64,000 nt of DNA. Source: Gaiellasilicea sp963765705. GTDB lineage: Bacteria; Actinomycetota; Thermoleophilia; Gaiellales; Gaiellaceae. Positions 9,413 through 16,859 of the stretch are shown piece after piece. The position numbers and the translations under genes are program-made. Each line of letters begins with the position of its first letter. Position 1 is the first letter of the stretch. The notes below the pieces were generated by a model. It saw nothing but the letters and a program-made list of their open reading frames with translations, ran no database searches and was not told the origin of the DNA. Location of the stretch: NCBI GenBank assembly GCA_963765705.1, contig CAVXXJ010000006.1, positions 496,001 through 560,000 of the forward strand. Direction: 5' to 3'.

Positions 9413-10313
9413 TCAGGTGAGCTTGTCGAGTGCGGCGTGGACGTCCCGCGGTGCGGCGGCGCCGTGCAGCGTGGCCCACGGGTCCTTCTTGCGTGCCAAC
9501 CGTTTCGGCACGGTGCGGATGGTGTGGCCGTTCGGGGTGGCGCGCCCGAGCTCGGCCCAGTCGAGTGGGGTGGCGGCCGGCGCACCCGGCCGGGCCCGCA
9601 GCGAGTAGGGGGCGACGAAGGTCTGGCCGTAGGCGTTGCGGTTGACGTCCAGGAAGACCCGGTCGCCGCGACGTTGCTTGCGTTGCGCGGTGGTGAGCTC
9701 GTCGGGGTGTTGTGCGGCGAGGTGGTCGGCGAGGTCGGACGCCAGAGCGCGGACGAACGTGTAGTCCGCCGAGGCGTCCAGTGGCGCCACGACGTGGCAG
9801 CCGCGACCGCCGGTGGCCTGCACGTACGGGGTGAGACCGACCTTGCCGTACAGGTCGCGGACCTGGCGGGCGATCGTCGCGCAGCGCGGTGACCTCGACC
9901 CCGTCGGGCGGGTCGATGTCGATGACCAGCCGGTCCGGGTGCTCCGGCTTGTCCACTGTGGACGGCCAGATGTGCAGCTCGAGAGCTGCCTGGTTGGCGA
10001 GGAACACCAGAGTGGGCTCGTCCTCGCACACGACGTGCCCGACCGTGCCGTGCCCGCCGCGGCGTGGCAGTTCGGCCACGGGAACCCAGTCGGGAAAGTG
10101 CTCCCCGGCATCCTGCTGGACGAAGCCCTTGGTGGCGATGCCGTCCGGGAAACGATGCAACACGAGCGGCCGCCCGGCGAGATGCGGCAGCATCACCTCG
10201 GCCACCGCGCGGTAGTAGCCGATCACGTCCCGCTTGGTGACCTCATCGTCCGGGTAGAGCGGTTTGTCCAGGTTGGAGAGTTCTACGTCGTCGGCGGTCA
10301 GGGCCATACGCAC
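9413..10313 (-). CDS. LigD-type polymerase (PrimPol) domain protein, single frameshift
   Basis: Stand-alone polymerase domain related to that of bacterial DNA ligase D, which fills ends during non-homologous end joining. It begins near VELSNLDKPLYPDDEVTKRDVIGYY and contains RPLVLHRFPDG, HIWPSTVDKPEHPDRLVIDIDPPDG (with the catalytic DxD), then ATGGRGCHVVAPLD and RVFLDVNRNAYGQTFVAPYS. One slip near 9880-9900 splits it into two frames. The total of about 300 residues matches free-standing LigD polymerase proteins; no ligase or nuclease domain is attached. The start may be GTG 10313 or ATG 10307. It ends 18 bases before the formate dehydrogenase start, so the two may share a transcript although the functions seem unrelated. 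Confidence 0.87.
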
Positions 10314-10349
10314 GTGCGTACCCGACCATCACCCCGGGAAAACGCGGCC

Positions 10350-11372
10350 TCACGTGGTGCCGACGATGACGTACGCGACGGCACCCAGATAGAGCGCCAG
10401 CCACCCCGCCACGGCCGGCGTCGAGAACCGGGGCGAGTCGCTGCGCGTGACCACCAGACACAGCGTCGCACCGACGAGCGCGCAGCACGACGCGACGACC
10501 GCGGGCGCCGGCAGCCGCCAGTCCACGAACGCCAGGCCAACGGCGACCGGGATGGTGGACTGGAAGACCATGGCGCCGGTGATGTTCCCCAGCGCGAGGG
10601 TGTCCTTGTCCTGCCGGACCCACAGGATGCTGTTCAGCTTCTCGGGCAGCTCGCTGGCCAGCGGCGCGAGCACCAGCGCGAGGGCAAGCGCCGGCACACC
10701 CACCTCCTCCGCCAGTGCCTCCACCTCGGTGACGAAGAGCTGGGCGCCGCCGACGACCAGGCCGACCCCGACGAGCACCTGCGTCCACACCAGCACCGTG
10801 CGCGGCTGGTCCCGCCGGGGGTCGAGGTACAGGCGACGCAGGTCGTCGTCCTGTTCGGCCCCGCGACCGCGAGCGATCGTGCGCCACGCGTACGCGCCGT
10901 AGCCGAGCACGAACAGCACCGCCGCGGTGACGCGTATCGCCGTGCTGCCCACCAGTCCGAGCACCACGGCGATACTCAGCAGCGGCAGGAACACGAGCAG
11001 GTCCCGGCGGGTCGCGCGCCGGTCCAGACGCAGGACGGCGCCCCGCTCGCGGCGCTTCCGGAACAGGGCCGCGGACACCCCGACGATCGTCATGCCGAGC
11101 GTGCCGAGCAGGAACGGCGCACCGATGATGGCGCCGATCGCGATCTGCCCGCTCGTCTCGCCGGCAAGGATCGCGACCACCGGGATGACCGACTCCGGGA
11201 GCGCGGTGGCCACCGCCGCGAGCACGCTGCCGACGGGTCCATGGCCGAGCCCGAGCCGAGAACCCAGCCACTCCACCGAGTTCGTGAACAGGATGGCGCC
11301 GCCGAGCAGCAGCGGAAAGCTCGCCACGACGAGCAGGATGTGCCAGATCATGACGGAGGAGTACCCCGTCAT
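10350..11372 (-). CDS. Sodium:calcium antiporter (CaCA family)
   Basis: Inner-membrane cation exchanger of about 335 residues with two inverted alpha-repeat halves. The first repeat reads ALPESVIPVVAILAGETSG followed by QIAIGAIIGAP; the second reads APLASELPEKLNSILWVRQ then ALGNITGAMVFQS. Both carry the acidic residue that binds Ca2+. About ten hydrophobic helices are visible, with a charged cytoplasmic loop (RGRGAEQDDDLRRLYLDPRRDQ) between the halves. The start may be ATG 11372 or ATG 11351. It is divergent from the next membrane protein gene and convergent to nothing; the LigD-like gene follows after 37 bases on the same strand. Confidence 0.9.
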   Translation of the reverse strand: MTGYSSVMIWHILLVVASFPLLLGGAILFTNSVEWLGSRLGLGHGPVGSVLAAVATALPESVIPVVAILAGETSGQIAIGAIIGAPFLLGTLGMTIVGVSAALFRKRRERGAVLRLDRRATRRDLLVFLPLLSIAVVLGLVGSTAIRVTAAVLFVLGYGAYAWRTIARGRGAEQDDDLRRLYLDPRRDQPRTVLVWTQVLVGVGLVVGGAQLFVTEVEALAEEVGVPALALALVLAPLASELPEKLNSILWVRQDKDTLALGNITGAMVFQSTIPVAVGLAFVDWRLPAPAVVASCCALVGATLCLVVTRSDSPRFSTPAVAGWLALYLGAVAYVIVGTT

Positions 11373-11459
11373 ATCTGTTCGGTATCGGACCGTGCCGCCA
11401 TGGCGTCCGGTTTCGCCGGTTCGGGCACGATCACCGCACGTGACGCGGATGGGGGAGCC

Positions 11460-12818
11460 ATGGTCGAGATGACGGAAGTCCGTGCGGCGCCGAGATCGCC
11501 GGTGCCGCTGGTGTGTGCGTTGGTCGGGCTCGCCGCCATCGCCGCTGCCCAGTTCAACCTGCTCGGGCAGATCTGGTTCGTCGGTGTCGTCGAGCACGCC
11601 GCGGCCGTCTACGCCGCGGTCGCCGTGCTGGTGGTGGCGCTGCTGGCCTGGCACCTGTGGCCGCGGCGGTCCTGGAGTGTGCTGCTCATCGCCGGGTCGG
11701 TGTGCGCGCTGCCGACCCCGGTCCTCTGGCTGACGAAGGACGCCTTCGCGGACTGGATGCTCACGCCCTACCTCGTGGTCTCCTCGTCCGCGGTGCCGCT
11801 GCTGCTGGTCGGTACGCTCGGCGCCGCGACCGCGACCTGGCGGACGGGACGCCGAGGCGCCGGCGCGGCACTGCTCGGCGCGACGCTCGCCATACGCCCG
11901 CTGACGAGCTTCTCGGTCGCCGGCCTCATGATGGAGGGCAGCGAGCTCATCCCGGTGACCACGCTGGTCACGCTGGTCGCCACGATCGTCAGCGCGGTCG
12001 TGGCCATCGTGGCCGGCCCGGCGCCGATCGAGCCGGAACCACGGCCGGAGTGGCAGGTCACGATCGGCGGCGCTGTCGCGGGCGTCGCACCGGCGATCGT
12101 GTTCCACCTGTGGCCGGCGCCCGAGCCGAACGCTGGTGACACCGAGGCCTTCTCGGTGGCCGGCCTGCACTACCTGGTCGTCGGGCTGGTGGTGCTCGCC
12201 ATCGGAGTGCTCGCCGGTGCCGCCGCGGGGCCGCGGGTCTTCATCTCCGGTGTCGCCGCGGGGCTGTTGCTGGGTGCCCTGTCGGGGTTGGTCTGGCCGG
12301 CCGCCGCGGACATGTACGACATGCCGACCGGCATGCCCGCGCTCCTGGCACTCGCGGCGCTGGTGGCGGCGGTGTTGCTCGCACTGTGGCGCGCCAGGCT
12401 GGTGGTGGGCGCCGCCGGGCTCGGGGTGCTGATCGCCGGCCTGCTGGTGCTGTGGTCGAGCCTTCGCGCGGACGACCCGTTCCTCGGCCCCGAGGTCACC
12501 GACGTGCTCACCCCGGTCCTGCTGGTGGTGGCCGTCATCGCCGCGACGTCGACGCTCGCGTCGCTCGGCGCCGGGCTGGCTTCGCCGGGGGAGGCGCCGG
12601 CCGTGTTCGCCGGGGTGACGGCCGCGGTCGCGGTCGGCATCAGTGCCGCGATCAACTACTTCGCCTTCGACTCGTCGGACGACGTGCCCGAACCGACCGG
12701 CATCTACCTGCCGGTGGCCGTGGTCCTCGCCGTCGCCATCGCACTGACGGTGCTGGCCCACCGCCTGTGGCAGGACCGGGGTGAACCCGTGGTCGGTATG
12801 CCGGTCGGTCCGCGCTGA
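11460..12818 (+). CDS. Polytopic membrane protein of unknown function
   Basis: Protein of 452 residues with roughly 12 hydrophobic helices and almost no large soluble domain. The start ATG 11460 has GGGGGA immediately upstream. Helices run from about residue 15 (VPLVCALVGLAAIAAAQF) to the C-terminus (IYLPVAVVLAVAIALTVLAH); short acidic loops (PAPEPNAGDTEA, FDSSDDVPEP) separate some of them. No transporter signature is recognised and no catalytic motif is seen. It is divergently arranged with the calcium antiporter, with an 87-base gap. Its function cannot be assigned from sequence alone. Confidence 0.8.
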   Translation: MVEMTEVRAAPRSPVPLVCALVGLAAIAAAQFNLLGQIWFVGVVEHAAAVYAAVAVLVVALLAWHLWPRRSWSVLLIAGSVCALPTPVLWLTKDAFADWMLTPYLVVSSSAVPLLLVGTLGAATATWRTGRRGAGAALLGATLAIRPLTSFSVAGLMMEGSELIPVTTLVTLVATIVSAVVAIVAGPAPIEPEPRPEWQVTIGGAVAGVAPAIVFHLWPAPEPNAGDTEAFSVAGLHYLVVGLVVLAIGVLAGAAAGPRVFISGVAAGLLLGALSGLVWPAAADMYDMPTGMPALLALAALVAAVLLALWRARLVVGAAGLGVLIAGLLVLWSSLRADDPFLGPEVTDVLTPVLLVVAVIAATSTLASLGAGLASPGEAPAVFAGVTAAVAVGISAAINYFAFDSSDDVPEPTGIYLPVAVVLAVAIALTVLAHRLWQDRGEPVVGMPVGPR

Positions 12819-12832
12819 AGCATGCTGCTGTC

Positions 12833-13225
12833 ATGGAGTTCCTCATGAGCCGCGTGATCGTGCGTCCCCGCGACCCCGACCGGTCGGTGGCGTTCTACCG
12901 GGACGGCCTCGGCCTGGCCGTCTACCGCGAGTTCCCCGGCGGGACGGTGTTCTTCGCCGGCAACGGGTTGCTCGAGGTGTCGGGTCGCGGCGAGACAGGT
13001 CCTGGCACGGACGTCGTGCTGTGGCTGCAGGTCCGCGACATCGCCGCCACGGCGGAGGAGCTGGGGTCACGTGGCGTGCCGATCGAACGCGGCCCGAAGC
13101 GGGAACCGTGGGGCCTGCTGGAGATGTGGCTGACCGACCCGGACGGCCTGCGGATCGTGGTCGTCGAGGTCCCGGCCGACCACCCGATCCGCCTCGACCA
13201 GCGTCCCGCACCGGACGGGCACTGA
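12833..13225 (+). CDS. VOC-family (glyoxalase/bleomycin-resistance-like) protein
   Basis: Small single-domain metal-binding protein of 130 residues with the vicinal oxygen chelate fold. It shows the two beta-alpha-beta-beta-beta modules: SRVIVRPRDPDRSVAFYRDGLGL, then TDVVLWLQVRDIAATAEELGSRGV, and ends MWLTDPDGLRIVVVEVP, with the usual DPDG turn. Relatives include dioxygenases, lyases and drug-binding proteins, so the substrate is open. The start could be ATG 12833 or the in-frame ATG 12845. It lies 14 bases after the membrane protein stop and probably shares its transcript. Confidence 0.85.
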   Translation: MEFLMSRVIVRPRDPDRSVAFYRDGLGLAVYREFPGGTVFFAGNGLLEVSGRGETGPGTDVVLWLQVRDIAATAEELGSRGVPIERGPKREPWGLLEMWLTDPDGLRIVVVEVPADHPIRLDQRPAPDGH

Positions 13226-13298
13226 CGCCTGCCGTAAACCGTGCGCCATTGATCTACGTGTAGAGGGCGGAGGCAACTGAACGGCGGGAAGGTCGGGG

Positions 13299-14405
13299 AT
13301 GGCGCACGCTGTCGAGTACGAGGCTGCCCAGGTCGTGACGGGACGGCCGAGGCTCGAGGCCCTCGACGGGCTGCGGTTCGTGGCGGCGCTCGCGGTGGTC
13401 GCGTACCACTTCACCGCCATGGACCGGGTCTGGGGCCGGCCGAGAGATCTTCCCGGCCCAGCCCGCCGCCTACGGATGGCTAGGCGTCCACCTGTTCTTC
13501 CTGATCAGCGGCTTCGTCATCTGCATGAGCAGCTGGGGCGTGGCGTCGGGGCGTTCCTGGTGTCCCGGGCGGTCCGGCTGTACCCCGCGTACTGGCTGTC
13601 GGTCGTGGTGGCCGTGGTGTGACCGTCTGGCCGACTGTCCCGTGCGCCGGCCAACGGCGAGCAAGCTGGTCAACTTCACCATGTTCCAGGAGCCGGTCGG
13701 GTCGCCGCCGGTCGCCGAGGTGTACTGGACGCTGTGGGCGGAGCTGCGGTTCTACCTGCTGTTCTCGCTGGTCGTGTGGCGGGGGCTGACCTACCGGCGG
13801 GTGGCCGGGTTCTGCGTGGTGTGGCTCGGCGTGGTGACGGTGGTCAAGGCGGTCGTGCCCGACGGCACGCTTCTCCACACCGTGCTGATGACCGACTACG
13901 CGCCACTGTTCACCGCGGGCATCGGGTGCTACCTCATGTACCGGTTCCGTCCGACGCTCGTCTCGTGGGGGATCGTCGCCGCGTCATTCGTGCTGGCCGT
14001 GCCCGCGGTGCTGTTCCGCACCGGCCTCGAGGTCGACCCCGTCGGGGTCGCTGCCGCGCGCTGGCCGGCGGTCGCGTTGCTGGTGGTGTGCTTCGCGCTG
14101 GTCGGCGCGGTCGCGCTCGGCTGGCTGAGCTGGCTACGGGGCCGTTGGCTCGTCGTCCTCGGTGCCACGACGTACCCGCTCTACCTGCTGCACCTGGAGC
14201 TCGGCGGCCGATCCTCCACGCGTGGCAGGACAGCGTGTCGCCCGCGTTGCTGGTGGTCGTGGTGGCGGCCGGCATGATCGTGCTCGCCTGGCTGGTGCAC
14301 CGGTACGTCGAACGCCCGCTCGCACCCCTGCTCAGGCGGGCGTTGCTCGCACTTGTTCCTGCTCGCCGAACCAGGCAAGAACCTCCTGGTGCTCCTCGGC
14401 CGTGA
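13299..14405 (+). CDS. Acyltransferase 3 family membrane protein (multiple frameshifts)
   Basis: Integral membrane acyltransferase of the type that O-acylates sugars, peptidoglycan or lipids. The N-terminus RLEALDGLRFVAALAVVAYHF carries the first helix and conserved His; next come GWLGVHLFFLISGFVI and SRAVRLYPAYWLSV, all hallmarks of the family. Later helices read in another frame (EVYWTLWAELRFYLLFSL through GATTYPLYLLHLELG), and the last in a third (VVVVAAGMIVLAWLVHRYVERPLAP). Slips lie near 13,446, 13,530, 13,620 (apparent stop) and 14,205. It is either an error-prone stretch or a decaying gene. The true 3' end is uncertain because it runs into an opposing fragment at 14,332. Confidence 0.75.
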
Positions 14406-14598
14406 ACACGATCTCGGCGGCCTCGGCGCGGCTGAGGACGTTGCTGAGAAAGGCCTCGCGGCTGCCGAACCCGCCGAGCCCGAACCAGTTGGTGTGGTTG
14501 ATCTCCTCCGCGAACTGGATGGCCGCCTCCGGGTCCAACTTGAAAAGCCCGCTGAACACGTTGTCGAAGTCGAGATAGAGCGCCGACCGAACCACCGC
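14332..14598 (-). pseudogene. NYN-domain protein, N-terminal fragment joined to unrelated tail
   Basis: The reading starts GTG near 14,598 as VVRSALYLDFDNVFSGLFKL, the typical beginning of an actinobacterial NYN-domain (PIN-like nuclease) protein with its first catalytic Asp residues. After about 30 residues (AAIQFAEE) the expected domain is lost. The remaining sequence, from INHTNWFGLGGFGS to WFGEQEQVRATPA, is not recognised. At about 90 residues it is far shorter than NYN proteins, which normally have 150 or more. It overlaps the 3' end of the acyltransferase gene. It is probably a truncated or hybrid gene. Confidence 0.45.
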
Positions 14599-14624
14599 GG
14601 GACCTACTCCCTTGACTTTTAATC

Positions 14625-14653
14625 TTCTATTAACTATATAGATGTCCAATTAT
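14625..14653. repeat. 29-bp AT-rich direct repeat, copy 1
   Basis: AT-rich 29-mer, unusual in this GC-rich DNA, containing CTATATAGATGTCCAATTAT at its right end. The second copy at 15,314-15,342 matches at 28 of 29 positions (A versus G in the middle). A TCAAAGAAGC box follows at 14,702-14,711, 49 bases downstream. The two copies bracket a fragment of a metabolic gene. The role is unknown; an attachment site or transposon end remnant is possible. Confidence 0.6.
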
Positions 14654-14783
14654 CGGCAGGTGAGCCGGGGGAGGCGGCCGCTCGCAGCGCGCCGGTGGAC
14701 CTCAAAGAAGCGGGGGAGGGGAGGGTCTCGGTCGGGTAGGCCTGAAGTGGTGTCAACCTGCCGAATTCCCGAGGTAGCAGACG

Positions 14784-15242
14784 GTGGCTTCCCCGATGTC
14801 GGCGGTCCACGTGGCCCTTCCCGGCTCCGCTCGGCCCGCAGCGTGTCATCGGCGAGTTCACCATGGCCGACGTCGTCACCGTGCCCAGCCACCTGGCCGT
14901 CCCGGAGGTGCGCACCTACATGACCGCCAAGGCCGCCGCCGACCTGTCCGATCCTGCCCCCTCGGCGCCGACCGCCGTCGACGAGCGCGGCCGCTCCGCG
15001 CAGACGTTCGTGGTTGACGTCCTCGTTCGCGCCGGCGGCCAGGAGCGCCGCGTGGTCGCCGCCGGTCAGGACATCTACGCCATCAGCGCACCACTCGCGG
15101 TGGAGGCCGTCGACCGCATCCTCACCGGCCGCACCAGGACCACCGGTGTCGCCTCCGCGGGCGCGGCCTTCGACGTCCCGACTTCCTCCGCGCCCTGTCC
15201 TCGCACCTCTCGGTACATGTCCCACTCGACACACACGGCTGA
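14784..15242 (+). pseudogene. Saccharopine-dehydrogenase-like protein, C-terminal fragment
   Basis: Only the C-terminal domain is present: MSAVHVALPGSARP, then EFTMADVVTVPSHLAVPEVR and, further on, VVAAGQDIYAISAPLAVEAV. After one more slip near 15,178 it ends DFLRALSSHLSVHVPLDTHG. This pattern resembles the C-terminal part of saccharopine dehydrogenase NADP-binding family proteins of actinobacteria. The N-terminal Rossmann domain is missing, and frame changes occur near 14,850 and 15,178. The fragment is bracketed by two near-identical AT-rich 29-bp repeats, so it may have been moved or left behind by recombination. It is not expected to be functional. Confidence 0.5.
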
Positions 15243-15313
15243 GCTGCCTTCCTCGATCCGCGCCCCGCCGCGGTCACCTTCCCCCGCTCCCCTGACCCCT
15301 CACACTAAAAATA

Positions 15314-15342
15314 TTCTATTAGCTATATAGATGTCCAATTAT
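15314..15342. repeat. 29-bp AT-rich direct repeat, copy 2
   Basis: Second copy of the AT-rich element, differing from the first at one base. It is followed by two GC-rich hairpins (CCGCC/GGCGG at about 15,344-15,358 and GCCGGC-tcac-GCCGGC at 15,370-15,385) and by the same TCAAAGAAGC box at 15,388-15,397, 46 bases downstream. The hairpins also lie beyond the 3' end of the Nudix gene and could act as its terminator. Confidence 0.6.
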
Positions 15343-15441
15343 TCCGCCGGATCGGCGGGCATGACCGCCGCCGGCTCACGCCGGCAATCAAAGAAGCCAT
15401 GAGGTAGAGGGCCTTCTGTCAGCCTGAGGGGTTGCCTTCTG

Positions 15442-15900
15442 TCAGTTCGCTGGCTCGAGGTGGGCCTTGAGTGCGTCGAGTACCGGGAGCTGGCCTTTGA
15501 CGAGCTTGTCGCGTGCGACGTCGACGGTGACCCACTCGGCGCGGTCGACCTCGGGGAACTCCGCATGGTGCCGGAGCCTCGGGGCCATTCCATCTGGAAG
15601 GTGTTGCTGTGGAATCCGTCGAGGTCGAAGTCGCCTTCGATGGCGAAGGTGGTGACGGTTTGCCGCCGGACTGTTTGAACTGCCGAGAGGATCGGGTGGC
15701 CTCGGGCGGCGGGGGCCCATCTCCTCGGTGAACTCGCGGCGGGCGGCGGTGAGGGTTCCTCGTCGGTGTACTCGCCCTTGGGGATGGACCAGGCGCCGGC
15801 GTCCTTGCGCGCCCAGAAGGGGCCGCCCATGTGTGCGATGAGGACTTCGAGCGGTCTCGCGGCGGCGGTACAGCAGGAGTGCGGCGCTGGTCTTGGGCAT
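15442..15900 (-). CDS. Nudix hydrolase (frameshifted)
   Basis: Small pyrophosphohydrolase of about 150 residues acting on nucleoside-diphosphate-linked compounds. The start ATG 15,900 reads MPKTSAALLLYRRR. The Nudix box is recognisable across a slip: WSIPKGEYTDEEP, then LTAARREFTEEMG, giving the GX5EX7REUXEEXGU pattern. The C-terminus is DRAEWVTVDVARDKLVKGQL through LKAHLEPAN. Slips near 15,860, 15,735, 15,690 and 15,575 must be repaired. The body matches the type annotated as NTP pyrophosphohydrolase in actinobacteria (IAHMGGPFWARKDAGAWSIP). It is divergent from the IclR gene with a 104-base spacer. Confidence 0.78.
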   Translation of the reverse strand: MPKTSAALLLYRRRETARSPHRTHGRPLLGAQGRRRLVHPQGRVHRRGTLTAARREFTEEMGPRRPRPPDPLGSSNSPAANRHHLRHRRRLRPRRIPQQHLPDGMAPRLRHHAEFPEVDRAEWVTVDVARDKLVKGQLPVLDALKAHLEPAN

Positions 15901-16004
15901 GGCGGCCAGCTTATTCGTGGTGGCCTTGGTGGCTGTGGATTCGTCGCCGGTTGGAGGTGAAGTAGCGTTGTCCTTCGCATTTGTCAGCATGCGTGGGAGG
16001 TTCG

Positions 16005-16817
16005 ATGGCGGTTCCGGACGAGACCGGTGAGCGTGCTGGCGGGGTGCGGGAGGTCAAGTCGGCGGCGCGCACGCTGGAGTTGCTCGAGCTGTTGGCGGCG
16101 CGGCGTAACCGGCCTGCGCGGTTGCGGGAGTTGAGTGAGGCGTTGGGGATGCCGCGGAGTAGCTGTTATGCGGTGTTGCGGACGTTGACGAAGTACGGGT
16201 GGGTTCGTACGGATGCGTCGGGGACGTTGTACGGGATCGGTATTCGTGCGTTGTTGGCTGGTACGACGTATCTGGACACGGATCCGTATGTGCGGATCGC
16301 GAAGGCGGCGTTGGATCGGTTGGGTGAGCAGTTGGATGAGACGTTCCATCTTGGCCGGTTGTCCGGGGTGGACGTGGTGTATCTGGTGACGCGGGAGTCG
16401 GGTCAGTATCTGCGGGCGCACAGTCGGGTGGGGCGGCGGTTGCCGGCGTACTCGACGGCGTTGGGTAAGGCGTTGTTGGCGGAGTTGTCTGGTGTCGAGT
16501 TGGCTGAGCATGTGCCGGCGGAGTTGGTGCCGTTGACGCGGTTCACGGTGACGGATCGGGCGGTGTTGGCGGCTGATCTCGCGGTGGTGCGGGAGCAGGG
16601 GTATGCGGTGGATCGGGAGGAGAACACGGCGGGGGTGCAGTGTTTCGCGGTGCCGTTGCGGTATGGGGAGCCGGCGTCGGATGCGATCAGTTGTTCGGTT
16701 CCGTTGGCTCGGCTGACGCCGGCGCGGGAGGCGGACGTTGTGACGGCGTTGTTGCGGGCGCGGGATCAGATCGAGCAGGAGGCGGTGTCGGTGGAGTTGG
16801 GGGTGCTGGGGGAGTGA
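16005..16817 (+). CDS. IclR-family transcriptional regulator
   Basis: A 270-residue regulator with an N-terminal winged helix-turn-helix (SAARTLELLELLAARRNRPA, then RLRELSEALGMPRSSCYAVL) and a C-terminal IclR effector domain (LGEQLDETFHLGRLSG, then RRLPAYSTALGKALLAEL). The start ATG 16005 has GGGAGG five bases upstream. Such proteins sense small organic acids or sugar acids. It sits 42 bases before a glucarate dehydratase-like gene, and a perfect palindrome lies in that gap, so it very probably controls that operon. Codon use is unusual: Leu is mostly TTG and GAT/TAT codons are common, unlike the CTG/CTC-rich neighbours at 21-35 kb. Confidence 0.92.
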   Translation: MAVPDETGERAGGVREVKSAARTLELLELLAARRNRPARLRELSEALGMPRSSCYAVLRTLTKYGWVRTDASGTLYGIGIRALLAGTTYLDTDPYVRIAKAALDRLGEQLDETFHLGRLSGVDVVYLVTRESGQYLRAHSRVGRRLPAYSTALGKALLAELSGVELAEHVPAELVPLTRFTVTDRAVLAADLAVVREQGYAVDREENTAGVQCFAVPLRYGEPASDAISCSVPLARLTPAREADVVTALLRARDQIEQEAVSVELGVLGE

Positions 16818-16824
16818 TCTCCCC

Positions 16825-16852
16825 TTGTGGAAGCTGTCTACACACGTAGACT
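16825..16852 (+). promoter_or_regulatory. Probable leaderless promoter with overlapping palindromic operator
   Basis: TTGTGG (16,825-16,830), a 16-base spacer and TAGACT (16,847-16,852) resemble an actinobacterial -35/-10 pair. The GTG start of the next gene is 7 bases after the -10, so the transcript would begin at the start codon. A perfect 6-4-6 palindrome, GTCTACACACGTAGAC (16,836-16,851), covers the spacer and -10, a good position for IclR repression. Confidence 0.6.
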
Positions 16853-16859
16853 GCCCCGT

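Noticed and set aside
9813..12818. A 1001-residue plus-strand reading frame
   Set aside because: The first 550 residues are antisense shadow of the LigD-like and antiporter genes (Arg/Gln/Asp-rich, no fold). Only the part from 11,460 is a real membrane protein.
14332..15342. Toxin-antitoxin module or small mobile island
   Set aside because: No partner gene, recombinase or antitoxin fold was found; fragments of unrelated genes fit broken sequence better.
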